DNA of 64,000 bases. Origin: Nostoc sp. CHAB 5824. Lineage in GTDB: Bacteria; Cyanobacteriota; Cyanobacteriia; Cyanobacteriales; Nostocaceae. Below are positions 43,985 through 52,415 of this stretch, in pieces. The notes under the pieces were generated by a model. The model saw nothing but the letters and a program-made list of their open reading frames with translations. It was not told the origin of the DNA and did no database searches. Made by a program: the position numbers and the translations under genes. Position 1 is the stretch's first letter; the number at the start of each line of letters is the position of its first letter. The stretch is from positions 62,001 to 126,000 of the forward strand of contig NZ_JAIVFT010000020.1 of the NCBI RefSeq assembly GCF_020829665.1, read 5' to 3'.

Positions 43985-44119
43985 TTATGGTAGTGGGTGA
44001 AAAAGTAGGTCAGGAAACCAAGAGTTAAATACAATCAACAAAACAGCTGTAAAAATCAAATTGGCAAAAAGCAAAACTGGGCCCAAGGATAGATATTTCA
44101 CGAAAGAATTTTGCTGCAT
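43985..44119 (-). CDS. psaJ: photosystem I subunit IX
   Basis: A 44-codon gene, shorter than usual length cut-offs. On the minus strand it reads MQQNSFVKYLSLGPVLLFAN followed by LIFTAVLLIVFNSWFPDLLF and HPLP, the full PsaJ pattern: a single thylakoid membrane helix with a conserved N-terminal YLS-x-GPV and C-terminal FPDLL. PsaJ stabilises PsaF and binds antenna chlorophylls. A good ribosome-binding site (AGGAGA, 8 bases upstream) precedes the ATG. It lies 39 bases after psaF, the usual psaFJ operon. Confidence 0.97.
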   Translation of the reverse strand: MQQNSFVKYLSLGPVLLFANLIFTAVLLIVFNSWFPDLLFHPLP

Positions 44120-44158
44120 GAATCATTCTCCTAAATAAATCAAAAGTTGTCGGAAGGA

Positions 44159-44656
44159 TTAGCGTGGCGAAATAGGGATTTCTGTATCTTTAGCTGTTAA
44201 TTCGCCAGACGTAAATTCTTTTATGGCTGCTAGGGGCCAAGTAAAACCTGAGAGCATAATTGGTAGTGCCTTTGGCACTTCAATGATTACTTCTTTCAAT
44301 TCCACGTTGCCGCCTTCTTTCTTGATCGCTTGTAGGTAGGCACGACCTACCCAACCAATCCAACCAGCAATATAGAGAAAGAGAATGCTGGGAATTAGGA
44401 AATCACCAGCATGATCTAGACGACCATCAACAATCAAGTGGGGGTAACCCTCAGGGCCACACAGCTCTTGAGAATAACGCTCAAATCGCTTGATCCCTGA
44501 TTCGGGGTCACCTGTGGTATTACGGGCGTTAGCTGCTAGCTCTTGAAAAGCGGGATTGTCCCTGCACGGTGTCAAATTAGCCCCTAAAGCTTTTGCTGGG
44601 GAGGCAAAATTGAACCAAAGACCAATCGCTAAAATCAAAGCAAACAATCGTCGCAT
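44159..44656 (-). CDS. psaF: photosystem I subunit III
   Basis: PsaF lies on the lumenal side of photosystem I and helps dock plastocyanin or cytochrome c6. The 165-residue precursor has a lumen-targeting signal (RRLFALILAIGLWFNFASPA, processed near AKA), then LTPCRDNPAFQELAANARNT, CGPEGYPHLIVDGRLDHAGD, and the membrane segment FLIPSILFLYIAGWIGWVGR. It starts the psaF-psaJ operon. Confidence 0.98.
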   Translation of the reverse strand: MRRLFALILAIGLWFNFASPAKALGANLTPCRDNPAFQELAANARNTTGDPESGIKRFERYSQELCGPEGYPHLIVDGRLDHAGDFLIPSILFLYIAGWIGWVGRAYLQAIKKEGGNVELKEVIIEVPKALPIMLSGFTWPLAAIKEFTSGELTAKDTEIPISPR

Positions 44657-44920
44657 AGAGTTGTTTCCTTTTACTACAAAACAAAAAGTTTTATGTACAA
44701 AACGAAGCGGCTTGTACAGTTGTTTATTTGCATAACTAGGAAGTCATCATACTCTTGGGTGGGAACCGAGTAAAGTTTAAGTAAATAAAAGTTAAAGCTT
44801 CTCAACCAAGTCCTTATCGAGTGCTAAGTGGTGAGTAACGAGTCCTAAGTATAAGAATTGTTGTTGTAGGGTAGTAAAGAGCAAGATTTTGTCTCTACTA
44901 CTCAAAACTCAGCACTCTCA

Positions 44921-45970
44921 ATGGCAACCGTTTTAGCAATAGAAACTAGCTGTGATGAAACTGCCGTCGCAATTGTTAAGAATCGTAAAGTTTGCAGCAG
45001 TATTGTAGCCTCGCAAATTCTAGTCCATCAGCAGTATGGCGGGGTAGTGCCAGAAGTAGCGTCTCGCCAGCACTTGGAAACCATCAATGAAGCGATCGCA
45101 CAAGCCTTAGAGCAAGCCCAACTAGACTGGGGAAAAATTGACGCAATTGCCGCCACTTGTGCCCCTGGACTCGTAGGAGCGCTGTTGGTGGGGTTAACTG
45201 CTGCCAAAACCCTAGCGATGGTACACAACAAACCATTTTTGGGAGTTCATCACCTTGAAGGTCACATTTACGCAACTTATTTGAGCGAACCAAGTTTAAA
45301 TCCCCCTTTCTTGAGTTTATTAGTTTCTGGCGGACATACAAGCTTGATTTATGTCAAGGGTTGTGGTATATACGAAACTCTGGGACAAACCCGTGATGAT
45401 GCTGCGGGTGAAGCCTTTGATAAAGTGGCGCGATTGTTAAAGCTGGGTTATCCGGGTGGCCCAGTGATTGACAAGTTAGCGCAACAGGGGAATCCCCAAG
45501 CCTTTGCTCTACCAGAAGGAAAAGTTTCTTTACCTGGTGGGGGTTTTCATCGTTATGATGCGAGTTTTAGTGGGTTAAAAACGGCTGTATTACGTTTAGT
45601 GCAGCAGTTAGAGAAAGATGGTGGACAAGTACCAGTGGCAGATGTAGCAGCTAGCTTTCAGGAAACTGTAGCGCGATCCCTGACTAAAAGAGCGATCGCC
45701 TGTGCCCTTGACTATGGTCTAGACACAATTGCCATTGGTGGCGGTGTTGCAGCTAATAGCGGGTTGAGAAAAAACCTCCAAGCCGCTGCCGTTAAACATA
45801 ACCTACGCGTCCTATTCCCACCTCTAAAATTTTGTACCGATAACGCAGCCATGATCGGCTGTGCCGCCGCGGAACATCTATCCTGTGGTCATACATCCCC
45901 TCTCACACTGGGCGTTGAGTCTAGGCTAGCGCTTACCCAGGTGATGAAGTTGTATCACCCTGTTGAGTAG
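44921..45970 (+). CDS. tsaD: tRNA threonylcarbamoyladenosine transferase TsaD
   Basis: TsaD transfers the threonylcarbamoyl group to A37 of ANN-decoding tRNAs (t6A). The 349 residues begin VLAIETSCDETAVAIV and include the metal-binding HHLEGH (110-114), LLVSGGHTSLIYVKG and DDAAGEAFDKVARLL. The ASKHA fold continues with AIGGGVAANSGLR. It pairs functionally with tsaC at 51709-52317. It is divergent from psaF. Confidence 0.97.
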   Translation: MATVLAIETSCDETAVAIVKNRKVCSSIVASQILVHQQYGGVVPEVASRQHLETINEAIAQALEQAQLDWGKIDAIAATCAPGLVGALLVGLTAAKTLAMVHNKPFLGVHHLEGHIYATYLSEPSLNPPFLSLLVSGGHTSLIYVKGCGIYETLGQTRDDAAGEAFDKVARLLKLGYPGGPVIDKLAQQGNPQAFALPEGKVSLPGGGFHRYDASFSGLKTAVLRLVQQLEKDGGQVPVADVAASFQETVARSLTKRAIACALDYGLDTIAIGGGVAANSGLRKNLQAAAVKHNLRVLFPPLKFCTDNAAMIGCAAAEHLSCGHTSPLTLGVESRLALTQVMKLYHPVE

Positions 45971-46143
45971 TCATTAGTCATTAGTCATTAGTCATTAGTC
46001 ATGAGAGAAGAACTTTCTGTTTGCTCCAATGCCCAATGCCGAATACTTCTCTACGAGAGGCTGCGCCCTAAGCGTAGCTATGCCGCAGGCTTTACGGCAA
46101 CGCTCAGTACAAGTGCCCAATGCCCAATGACCAATGCCCAATG
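45968..46143. repeat. tandem heptamer arrays (ATTAGTC and CAATGCC types)
   Basis: Four copies of ATTAGTC run from 45968 to 46001. Bases 46026-46143 hold further arrays of CCAATGC/CCAATGA. A dispersed element (CTCTACGAGAGGCTGCGCCC to GCAACGCTC, 46052-46105) sits between them. Together they fill the gap between the convergent tsaD and hydrolase genes. Confidence 0.8.
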
Positions 46144-46144
46144 A

Positions 46145-47056
46145 CTAATGACTATTGACTATCGACCGGATGCGATCAGCTACTGCATCCGGCTGTTCCA
46201 ACATAGCCAGGTGTCCGCAATCAGGAATCTCCAAAACATTGTCACCACAATATTGGAACAGTCTGTGAAAGCTAGCTAAATGGCGCACATACTTGGGTTC
46301 CATAACCTTATCTACAGCACCAGCCAAAAAATAAACTGGCTGCTTCAATTGGGATACTAGCTCAGGTAAATGATTGATTTCTTCCTCAGTTGTGGAGTCT
46401 AACAGAGTTCTCAGAGCTGCTTCCGGGTCAGCCACAACGAAATCAATCAGCCGCTGACGTGCCCAATAGCGTTCCAAAGGACGTGCCACACTGGCTCTGG
46501 TAAACAGCAAATCAATCAAAGGTACTTGGGACAGCCAGCGCGGGCGGACTTGCAAAAATTTCTGACCCGCCGAGCGAAACTGCTCAAAGGCTTCTTTGAG
46601 GTAAATACCACCGCCAGCGTTAATACAGATAACTCCCTTAACACACCCAGGTATTTGATCTGCTCCCCAAAGAGCGATCGTGCCTCCTAAGGAGTGACCA
46701 ATAAGCCAAGCACTGTTAATATTCAGCTGTTTCAGGAGAATTGCTAAATCCTGAGCATACGCAGCAGGAGTATAAAGAGAATCGATTGGTGAGCCAACCG
46801 TACTACTGGAGATGGGCGTTAAGCTCAGAGACGTTTCTGCCAGACTAAAATCGGTTTTTACCTGGGATTGGGATTCACCAAAACCCCGCAAATCATAGGA
46901 AAGGCACTGCAAATCATCTGATAGGCGGGAAATCACAGGTTGCCAATATCCACGGCTATTGAGCCAACCGTGGATAAATACTAAAGCATGAGGGCAGGAA
47001 GTGGGAGCCGTTAGCTCATATGCGTGTGGAACGCCCAAGATTTCAATAGTTGCCAT
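46145..47056 (-). CDS. alpha/beta hydrolase
   Basis: The 303-residue protein is an alpha/beta-hydrolase of the lipase/esterase-like group: VFIHGWLNSRGYW supplies the oxyanion region, and LIGHSLGGTIALWG carries the nucleophilic serine of GxSxG (about residue 121). The closing histidine is probably in IPDCGHLAMLEQPD. The acid residue may be in AGAVDKVMEP. Substrate unknown. It converges on tsaD across a repeat-filled gap and may share a transcript with the upstream ACT gene, 132 bases away. Confidence 0.88.
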   Translation of the reverse strand: MATIEILGVPHAYELTAPTSCPHALVFIHGWLNSRGYWQPVISRLSDDLQCLSYDLRGFGESQSQVKTDFSLAETSLSLTPISSSTVGSPIDSLYTPAAYAQDLAILLKQLNINSAWLIGHSLGGTIALWGADQIPGCVKGVICINAGGGIYLKEAFEQFRSAGQKFLQVRPRWLSQVPLIDLLFTRASVARPLERYWARQRLIDFVVADPEAALRTLLDSTTEEEINHLPELVSQLKQPVYFLAGAVDKVMEPKYVRHLASFHRLFQYCGDNVLEIPDCGHLAMLEQPDAVADRIRSIVNSH

Positions 47057-47119
47057 ACTTATATCGTACCCCTAAGGGCAGGTGCGACTAAATACGGAGT
47101 GCGAAGAGTCAGGAGTAGA

Positions 47120-47137
47120 GACGCGATTAATCGCGTT
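47120..47137. repeat. dispersed palindromic repeat (imperfect copy)
   Basis: GACGCGATTAATCGCGTT differs from the family core at the last base. It lies between two minus-strand genes and is surrounded by AGGAGT/ACTCCT and TTAACTC-type short repeats. Confidence 0.85.
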
Positions 47138-47188
47138 TGTACAGGAGTTGTTAACTTTTAACTCATAACTCCTAACTTATAACTTTCT

Positions 47189-47908
47189 TCATTTATCCAG
47201 CAACCTTTGTCGCACCCCTTCAGCAATTTTGTGACCCAGATATTCAGGAATGAGGCTTTCATTCGGCCCCAACAAGTAGAGAATTAGCCGTGTACGTCCG
47301 CGCCAAACCAGTAAATTTGCATTGACTACCAGCAGGTCTTCCTGCCAGATGGCGTACATCACTTTGTAGAATAATCCTGGTTGATTATCGGCTTCAATCA
47401 TTAGGGCAGGGAGATGAAAGACCGGATCGACATAGAACTCAGTTTGTACTTGCTCTAAGCCAGTGTCAAGATTGAATTCTACTGCCAGCATCTCTTCTAC
47501 CTCAAACCGACCTCCTAAAGCCTCGCGAATAGCACGACAGACATTTTCTGCGGTTTTCTCGGTCAAAGCTTTACTACCACGAGATACCAACAGTTTGATA
47601 AAAACTAACATTGGCGGACGGATCTGACCGTATAGACTCAGACCGTGGATAGTCAAGCCATAAGCTGCTAATACACCAAAAATATCGCTGAGGAGAAAAG
47701 ACTGATTGCGGTAAGCAAAATGCAGGGCACTTTTACTACCTTCCGGTTTCAGCTCAATAACAGCGCGTCTAGTTTTATAGAGACGGTATGCTAGCCGCAA
47801 ATTTTGCAGTTGAATCTCACTGCTGACGAATTGCTCATAAAACTGGGGAAACGCTCGGTTAAAGCGCTTTAGGAGTTCCAGTGTTGAAGATTTTAAACCA
47901 GAAGCCAT
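47189..47908 (-). CDS. protein with two ACT-like domains
   Basis: The 239-residue protein has no catalytic domain I can recognise. Two ACT-like units are visible: LLSDIFGVLAAYGLTIHGLS with the following strand PPMLVFIKLLV (about 72-110), and MIEADNQPGLFYKVMYAIWQ with DLLVVNANLLVW (about 171-205), the second with the DxPGLL-like ligand-binding loop. They resemble the tandem ACT domains of the nitrogen sensor GlnD, so a small-molecule-sensing role is plausible but unproven. It precedes the hydrolase on the minus strand. Confidence 0.7.
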   Translation of the reverse strand: MASGLKSSTLELLKRFNRAFPQFYEQFVSSEIQLQNLRLAYRLYKTRRAVIELKPEGSKSALHFAYRNQSFLLSDIFGVLAAYGLTIHGLSLYGQIRPPMLVFIKLLVSRGSKALTEKTAENVCRAIREALGGRFEVEEMLAVEFNLDTGLEQVQTEFYVDPVFHLPALMIEADNQPGLFYKVMYAIWQEDLLVVNANLLVWRGRTRLILYLLGPNESLIPEYLGHKIAEGVRQRLLDK

Positions 47909-48377
47909 TGTTAAGGGTAAGACTCGCTTGCTTTCGTCACCTGGGGACTAGGGGGCTGGGTGTTGGGAAATTCGGAGATCCTCTGAGGATAAGGGGCAAT
48001 GAAGACTGGGGGCTAGGGAAGAATTTTTCTAAATACCCAATCTCTTGTATCCAATTTACTCCTAAGCTAACGTGCATTTAAGCTTTATACGAGCAATTGC
48101 CTTTGCCAAGCAAGAGGGCGAACTGAACAGGACGTGATTTTGAATTGTTTATATCCTTACCCTTTTGGTGAATTTTTCCTAGCTTTTACAACAAAATGCT
48201 AAAGTTGAAAATGATTGGTGTGAAACACGCCCTAACTGGCTGTTACCATTGCAAATCCCGAAAACAACCGAAAAAATTTGAGTGTAAAAGGTAGTAAATG
48301 GGGTAGCTATGTTAAACGTGAATCAACACTCCTGAGAGTGTAAACCAATTCAGTTATACTACCCGAACCACGTTGGC
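47909..48377. other. divergent intergenic region with G-rich repeat
   Basis: About 470 bases separate the ACT and GNAT genes. Bases 47940-48015 hold a G-rich STRR-like run (CTGGGGACTAGGGGGCTGGG). No gene is seen. It should contain both promoters. Confidence 0.45.
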
Positions 48378-48929
48378 ATGGGTTTTTGGAAAACTTGGTT
48401 TAGTACTCCTGAATCTGTAGCGACAACTAGGACAAACCCCTTTGAAGAGCATAAAGCGGATGCTGTGGGCAACTCCAACCCTAGCAGCATTAGCGATGCT
48501 TCTTCAAAGGAGCCTCGCATCGTTTTTAGTACGGAGCGAGATATTGACCTGTATGAGCTAGAAGAACTCTGTGATGCAGTTGGTTGGTCGCGTCGTCCTC
48601 TAAGAAAAGTGAAAAAGGCTATTGAGCATAGTTTTCTCGTTGCTTCAATGTGGCAGGTGAGAGGAAACCAAAAGCGGCTCATTGGTTTTGCCCGTGCTAC
48701 TTCAGATCACGCGTTTAATGCCACTATTTGGGATGTGGTGGTTCACCCAGACTTTCAAAGTCAAGGACTGGGTAAGGCACTGATGAAATACGTTCTCAAG
48801 AAACTTAGGAGTGAAGAAATTAGTAATGTCACTCTCTTTGCCGACCCCCATGTTGTAGATTTTTACCGAACTATGGGGTTTATGGCTGATCCGGAAGGCA
48901 TTAAAGGCATGTTCTGGTATCCTCACTAG
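48378..48929 (+). CDS. GNAT acetyltransferase, cyanobacterial/plastid NSI-like
   Basis: The 183-residue protein has a Ser/Asn-rich N-terminal part (about 1-50) and a GNAT fold with RLIGFARATSDHAFNATIWD, the acetyl-CoA loop QSQGLGKALM, and DFYRTMGF at the end. From memory it resembles the plastid GNAT group (NSI/SNAT) that acetylates chloroplast proteins and serotonin; cyanobacterial members are considered their ancestors. The acceptor here is unknown. A clear paralogue lies at 53299-53769. Confidence 0.88.
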   Translation: MGFWKTWFSTPESVATTRTNPFEEHKADAVGNSNPSSISDASSKEPRIVFSTERDIDLYELEELCDAVGWSRRPLRKVKKAIEHSFLVASMWQVRGNQKRLIGFARATSDHAFNATIWDVVVHPDFQSQGLGKALMKYVLKKLRSEEISNVTLFADPHVVDFYRTMGFMADPEGIKGMFWYPH

Positions 48930-49224
48930 CGCTCAATCAAAATAAAACCCGATTTGCACACGAAAATCAGGTCAAATGGTGAAAATCTATTATTTTGATG
49001 TAGTTCTACAAGGTTCAGCCGACGAAGGCGCAAGTATATATCTTGTAAAACTAAGTCGGCAAAAAACCTTTATTAGTGTAACAATGTAATCTATCTTGTC
49101 TTTGGCAAAGGATAAAAAGATTAGGCATAAGCCGTCTGATGTGATATAGTTACCTTAATGCTTTTGTAAAGCGCGATCGCTTTGATGGGATAAAACCAAA
49201 CCACAAAAAGTAGATCAGTCTAAA

Positions 49225-49298
49225 CGGGATGTAGCGCAGCTTGGTAGCGCGCCTGCTTTGGGAGCAGGATGCCGCAGGTTCAAATCCTGTCATCCCGA
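49225..49298 (+). tRNA. tRNA-Pro (UGG anticodon)
   Basis: A full cloverleaf folds over 74 bases: acceptor CGGGATG pairs with CATCCCG, D arm GCGC-AGCTTGGTA-GCGC, anticodon arm CCTGC-TTTGGGA-GCAGG with anticodon TGG, and T arm GCAGG-TTCAAAT-CCTGT. The discriminator is A and the 3' CCA is not encoded. It stands alone between a GNAT gene and tic22. Confidence 0.97.
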
Positions 49299-49897
49299 TT
49301 TAAGTAATATATTTAACCACTAAGGCGATTCACTAGAGTTGTCTTACTGAAATGTACAATTAAATTGTAGATTTTTACAGATAAAGGCAAATTGTCTGTT
49401 ATAGTGTTGAGTTAGCTGTTGAAGCCTAACAGGCAAATTTCGACTTTAAGCAGTAAGATATTCCTGACACTAAGCTTTGTAGAGATTTGAGAAGATATTA
49501 AAGCAAGCGCGATGGAACGATTGATTAAGTAATAGCGTCACCCGATATTAGAGAAAGCCGATAAAATGACATTTATCATCTCTAAGGTTGAGAGACAGAG
49601 AGACTTTTCATTGTTTGAAAAGACATATAATAGGCATCTACATTTCGTGGTGAATAGCAAAACGAAATCGACAAAAACACAACTTTAGCACAGTCGATTT
49701 TTGAAAACGCTACTATAGCAACCCTAAACAGTTGCGGAATATTGGATTTTGACTGTTGACGGTTAACATTCAACCTCAACGCGCACAATGAATTTTTCAC
49801 AACTGAAATAGATTGCTATATAACTAAAGCTAGTTGGTGCTGTGCAAATCCAACCATTTGTTTAATTTAATTGGACTTATTGATGCGAGGAGCAGTC
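49299..49897. other. intergenic region between tRNA-Pro and tic22
   Basis: About 600 bases with no convincing gene on either strand. It is AT-rich and should carry the tic22 promoter. Confidence 0.4.
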
Positions 49898-50716
49898 ATG
49901 AAATCATTTATTCGCTTGGGCGCAACATTGGGTATAGCTGGCAGTGTATTTTTAACAGGGCTTTCAGGAATAGGCAATCTACCAGGAATAGGCAATCTAG
50001 AGGCAGTGGCGTTACCACAAGATCAGGTAGTGAAAAAGCTCCAAGAAGTACCTGTATTCACGCTCACCAATCCCAAAGGCGAATTTGTAGTTCTTTCGAG
50101 GAACAACGCATCTAAGCCAATCTCTCAAGTGGGATTTTTTATTAGCAAGCAAGATGCTCAAAAATTCCTTGACAATCGGCTCAAGAAAGAAAACCCCCAG
50201 TTGGCAAGTACGCTACAGGTAAGACCTTTGTCCTTGGCAGACTACTATAAAATAGTCCAAGAAAGCAAAAAGAAATCAGACTCTGTAATTTATACTTTAG
50301 TACCGACGCAAGCACAGGTAGCTTCGGCAACAAATATGCTAAGTCAAAATGGTAAAAAAGGGGAGCAATTCAATGGTATTCCCTTATTTGTACCTAAATT
50401 TAAGAAAGATAATAGCTATCTGACCATTCCCGTCCCCAACGGCAAAGAGCGGTATATCCCTTTCTTTTTTGAGAAAGAGCAAGCAACGGCTCTGTTAGAG
50501 GAATTCAAAAAAGCCGTGCCAAAGGAAGCAGCCAATACTGAAATTCAGGTGGTGGATTTGTACGGTGTTATGGAAGCTCTCAATAGCAGTACCGACCCTA
50601 GTATAAATAAAATTGTTCTCTATCCATCGCGGGAGTCCATCAATTTTATTCGCTCGCTTGCACCGAATCAATCTCCAGCTGCCAAGCCTGCTGCTGCGCC
50701 CGCTCAGAAAAAATAA
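49898..50716 (+). CDS. Tic22-family protein
   Basis: The ATG at 49898 is chosen because GAGGAG lies 5 bases upstream; it gives 272 residues. The N-terminus is a signal peptide (FIRLGATLGIAGSVFLTGLS) followed by an odd internal repeat GIGNLPGIGNLE. The mature part has two Tic22 repeats: EVPVFTLTNPKGEFVVLSRN with VGFFISKQDAQKFLDNRL, and GIPLFVPKFKKDNSYLTIPV with IPFFFEKEQATALLEEFKKA, and ends in a Pro-Ala-rich tail. Anabaena Tic22 is reported as a periplasm/thylakoid protein important for outer membrane biogenesis. It is followed by prmC after 25 bases. Confidence 0.92.
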   Translation: MKSFIRLGATLGIAGSVFLTGLSGIGNLPGIGNLEAVALPQDQVVKKLQEVPVFTLTNPKGEFVVLSRNNASKPISQVGFFISKQDAQKFLDNRLKKENPQLASTLQVRPLSLADYYKIVQESKKKSDSVIYTLVPTQAQVASATNMLSQNGKKGEQFNGIPLFVPKFKKDNSYLTIPVPNGKERYIPFFFEKEQATALLEEFKKAVPKEAANTEIQVVDLYGVMEALNSSTDPSINKIVLYPSRESINFIRSLAPNQSPAAKPAAAPAQKK

Positions 50717-50741
50717 CGGTTATGCACTCCAAGGTTGAGGC

Positions 50742-51626
50742 ATGGGGGAGAAACATCTGATATCTGGTTTACAACTTTGGCAGTGGCGCAATACTGCTCT
50801 TCAAGCAGCGATCGCCACTGATGTCCCGCCTGCCGAGGTAGATTGGCTGCTCCTAGAAGTTGCTGGGTTAGACCGCTTGGCACTGCGTTTGGAGTCTTTT
50901 AAAAACTGGCCGCACATTCAGCTGCAATTGCCTCTAGAAGAGTTAGATTATCTGTGGCAGAGGCGATTAAATGACCGCTTACCAGTGCAGTATATAGCGG
51001 GAGTTACACCTTGGCGTAACTTTCAAATTGCAGTGTCAAGTGCGGTTTTGATTCCCAGACCAGAGACAGAATGCTTAATTGATTTAGCTTTAGCATCTGC
51101 CAGTAATGCTTCAGGACACTGGGCTGATTTAGGCACTGGGAGTGGAGCGATCGCTTTGGGACTAGCAGATGTGTTGCCAGCAACAATTCATGCAGTAGAT
51201 TACAGTTTAGAAGCTCTGGCGATCGCCCAAACCAACGCCCATAGTTTAGGTTTTGCTGACCGGATTAAATTTTATCAAGGTTCCTGGTGGGAGCCACTGA
51301 CATTGTTAAAAGGTCAGTTCAGTGGTATGGTATCTAATCCCCCTTACATACCCACCAGTACCTTACTTACCCTGCAACCAGAAGTAGTTAACCATGAACC
51401 TCATCTAGCTTTGGATGGTGGCACTGATGGCTTAGATTGCATTCGCCATTTGATAGAAATTTCTCCTAAGTATTTGCAACCTGGCGGCGTGTGGTTAATT
51501 GAGATGATGGCAGGACAGGCGGATGCAGTGCGAGAACTTTTACAAAATCAAGGTAGCTATTGTAAAATTCAAGTTCACGCTGATTTAGCTGGAATTGAAC
51601 GTTTTGCTGTAGCTTATAAAAGTTAG
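50742..51626 (+). CDS. prmC: release factor glutamine methyltransferase
   Basis: PrmC methylates the glutamine of the GGQ motif in release factors RF1 and RF2. The 294 residues contain an N-terminal helical domain ending in LPVQYIAGVTPWRNFQIAVS, then IPRPETECLIDLAL, the SAM motif ADLGTGSGAIALGLADVLP (about 129-147), and the catalytic NPPYIP (about 200-205). The length is normal. It lies 25 bases after tic22 and upstream of tsaC, probably in one transcript. Confidence 0.95.
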   Translation: MGEKHLISGLQLWQWRNTALQAAIATDVPPAEVDWLLLEVAGLDRLALRLESFKNWPHIQLQLPLEELDYLWQRRLNDRLPVQYIAGVTPWRNFQIAVSSAVLIPRPETECLIDLALASASNASGHWADLGTGSGAIALGLADVLPATIHAVDYSLEALAIAQTNAHSLGFADRIKFYQGSWWEPLTLLKGQFSGMVSNPPYIPTSTLLTLQPEVVNHEPHLALDGGTDGLDCIRHLIEISPKYLQPGGVWLIEMMAGQADAVRELLQNQGSYCKIQVHADLAGIERFAVAYKS

Positions 51627-51664
51627 GAGTGATGAGTTATGACAATTCCTCACTTTTAACTTTT

Positions 51665-51692
51665 GTACAGACGCGATTAATCGCGTCTGTAC
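51665..51692. repeat. dispersed palindromic repeat, longest perfect copy
   Basis: Bases 51665-51692 form a perfect 28-base palindrome: GTACA on the left and TGTAC on the right of the GACGCGATTAATCGCGTC core at 51670-51687. It fills the gap between prmC and tsaC, flanked by ACTTTTAACTT and ACTCCTAACTTTG. Confidence 0.92.
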
Positions 51693-51708
51693 TCCTAACT
51701 TTGTAAAC

Positions 51709-52317
51709 ATGACACAAGTTTCTCTAACAAATCTGATAGCTGGCGCACGCACTGGGCTTTTGGTGAGCTTTCCCACGGATACTGTTCCTGCACTTGCAGC
51801 TATACCAGAAAAAGCAGCATTAATTTTTGCGGCGAAGCAACGCAGTCAAGACAAACCTTTGATTTTGATGGCTGCTAGTGCTGAAGATTTGTGGCTGTAT
51901 GTTAAAGGTAGTGAGAAGGAATATAAAGTTTGGCAAGAACTAACAGATAAATATTGGCCAGGAGGGCTGACATTAGTTTTACCAGCTTCAGATCGCGTGC
52001 CAAAAGTTATGAACCCTATTGATCCCACAACAATTGGCATCCGAGTACCAAACAGTGCGATCGCTCAAACTATTTTGGCGCAAACAGGCCCTCTTGCTAC
52101 TACTAGCGCCAATTTTTCTGGTCAGCCTCCTTTGCAAACAATGGTAGAAATTGAGACTCAGTTTCCCAAGGTTCTGACTCTAGCAACGACAGAATATCAC
52201 GGTGAAATACCAGGAGTGGGTGTACCTTCCACCGTTGCTAAATGGACAGGAATAAATTGGCAGATTTTGCGGCAAGGTGCGATAAAGTTAGATATTTCAA
52301 GTGATAAGCAAATATAG
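51709..52317 (+). CDS. tsaC: threonylcarbamoyl-AMP synthase
   Basis: The 202-residue protein belongs to the Sua5/YrdC/YciO family, which makes threonylcarbamoyl-AMP from threonine, bicarbonate and ATP for t6A synthesis. It begins TQVSLTNLIAGARTGLLVSF and has FPTDTVPALAA, FAAKQRSQDKPLILMAAS with the KxR nucleotide loop, GPLATTSANFSGQPP, and STVAKW. It lacks the Sua5 C-domain, so it is of TsaC length. The partner transferase tsaD lies 5.7 kb upstream. Confidence 0.92.
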   Translation: MTQVSLTNLIAGARTGLLVSFPTDTVPALAAIPEKAALIFAAKQRSQDKPLILMAASAEDLWLYVKGSEKEYKVWQELTDKYWPGGLTLVLPASDRVPKVMNPIDPTTIGIRVPNSAIAQTILAQTGPLATTSANFSGQPPLQTMVEIETQFPKVLTLATTEYHGEIPGVGVPSTVAKWTGINWQILRQGAIKLDISSDKQI

Positions 52318-52415
52318 GTCGCTATAATGTTGTTTTCGTGGTTTTAACAGCTGAACAATTCGGAACTTTAGTTTGCGCTGTTGTGGTCAATTAACAAGTT
52401 AATAATTGCCAGATT

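Noticed and set aside
45968..46143. CRISPR-like array
   Set aside because: The repeats are directly adjoining heptamers without unique spacers, so they are STRR-type tandem repeats, not CRISPR.
49582..49800. 72-codon minus-strand frame upstream of tic22
   Set aside because: Lacks a plausible ribosome-binding site or family features; sits in AT-rich non-coding DNA.
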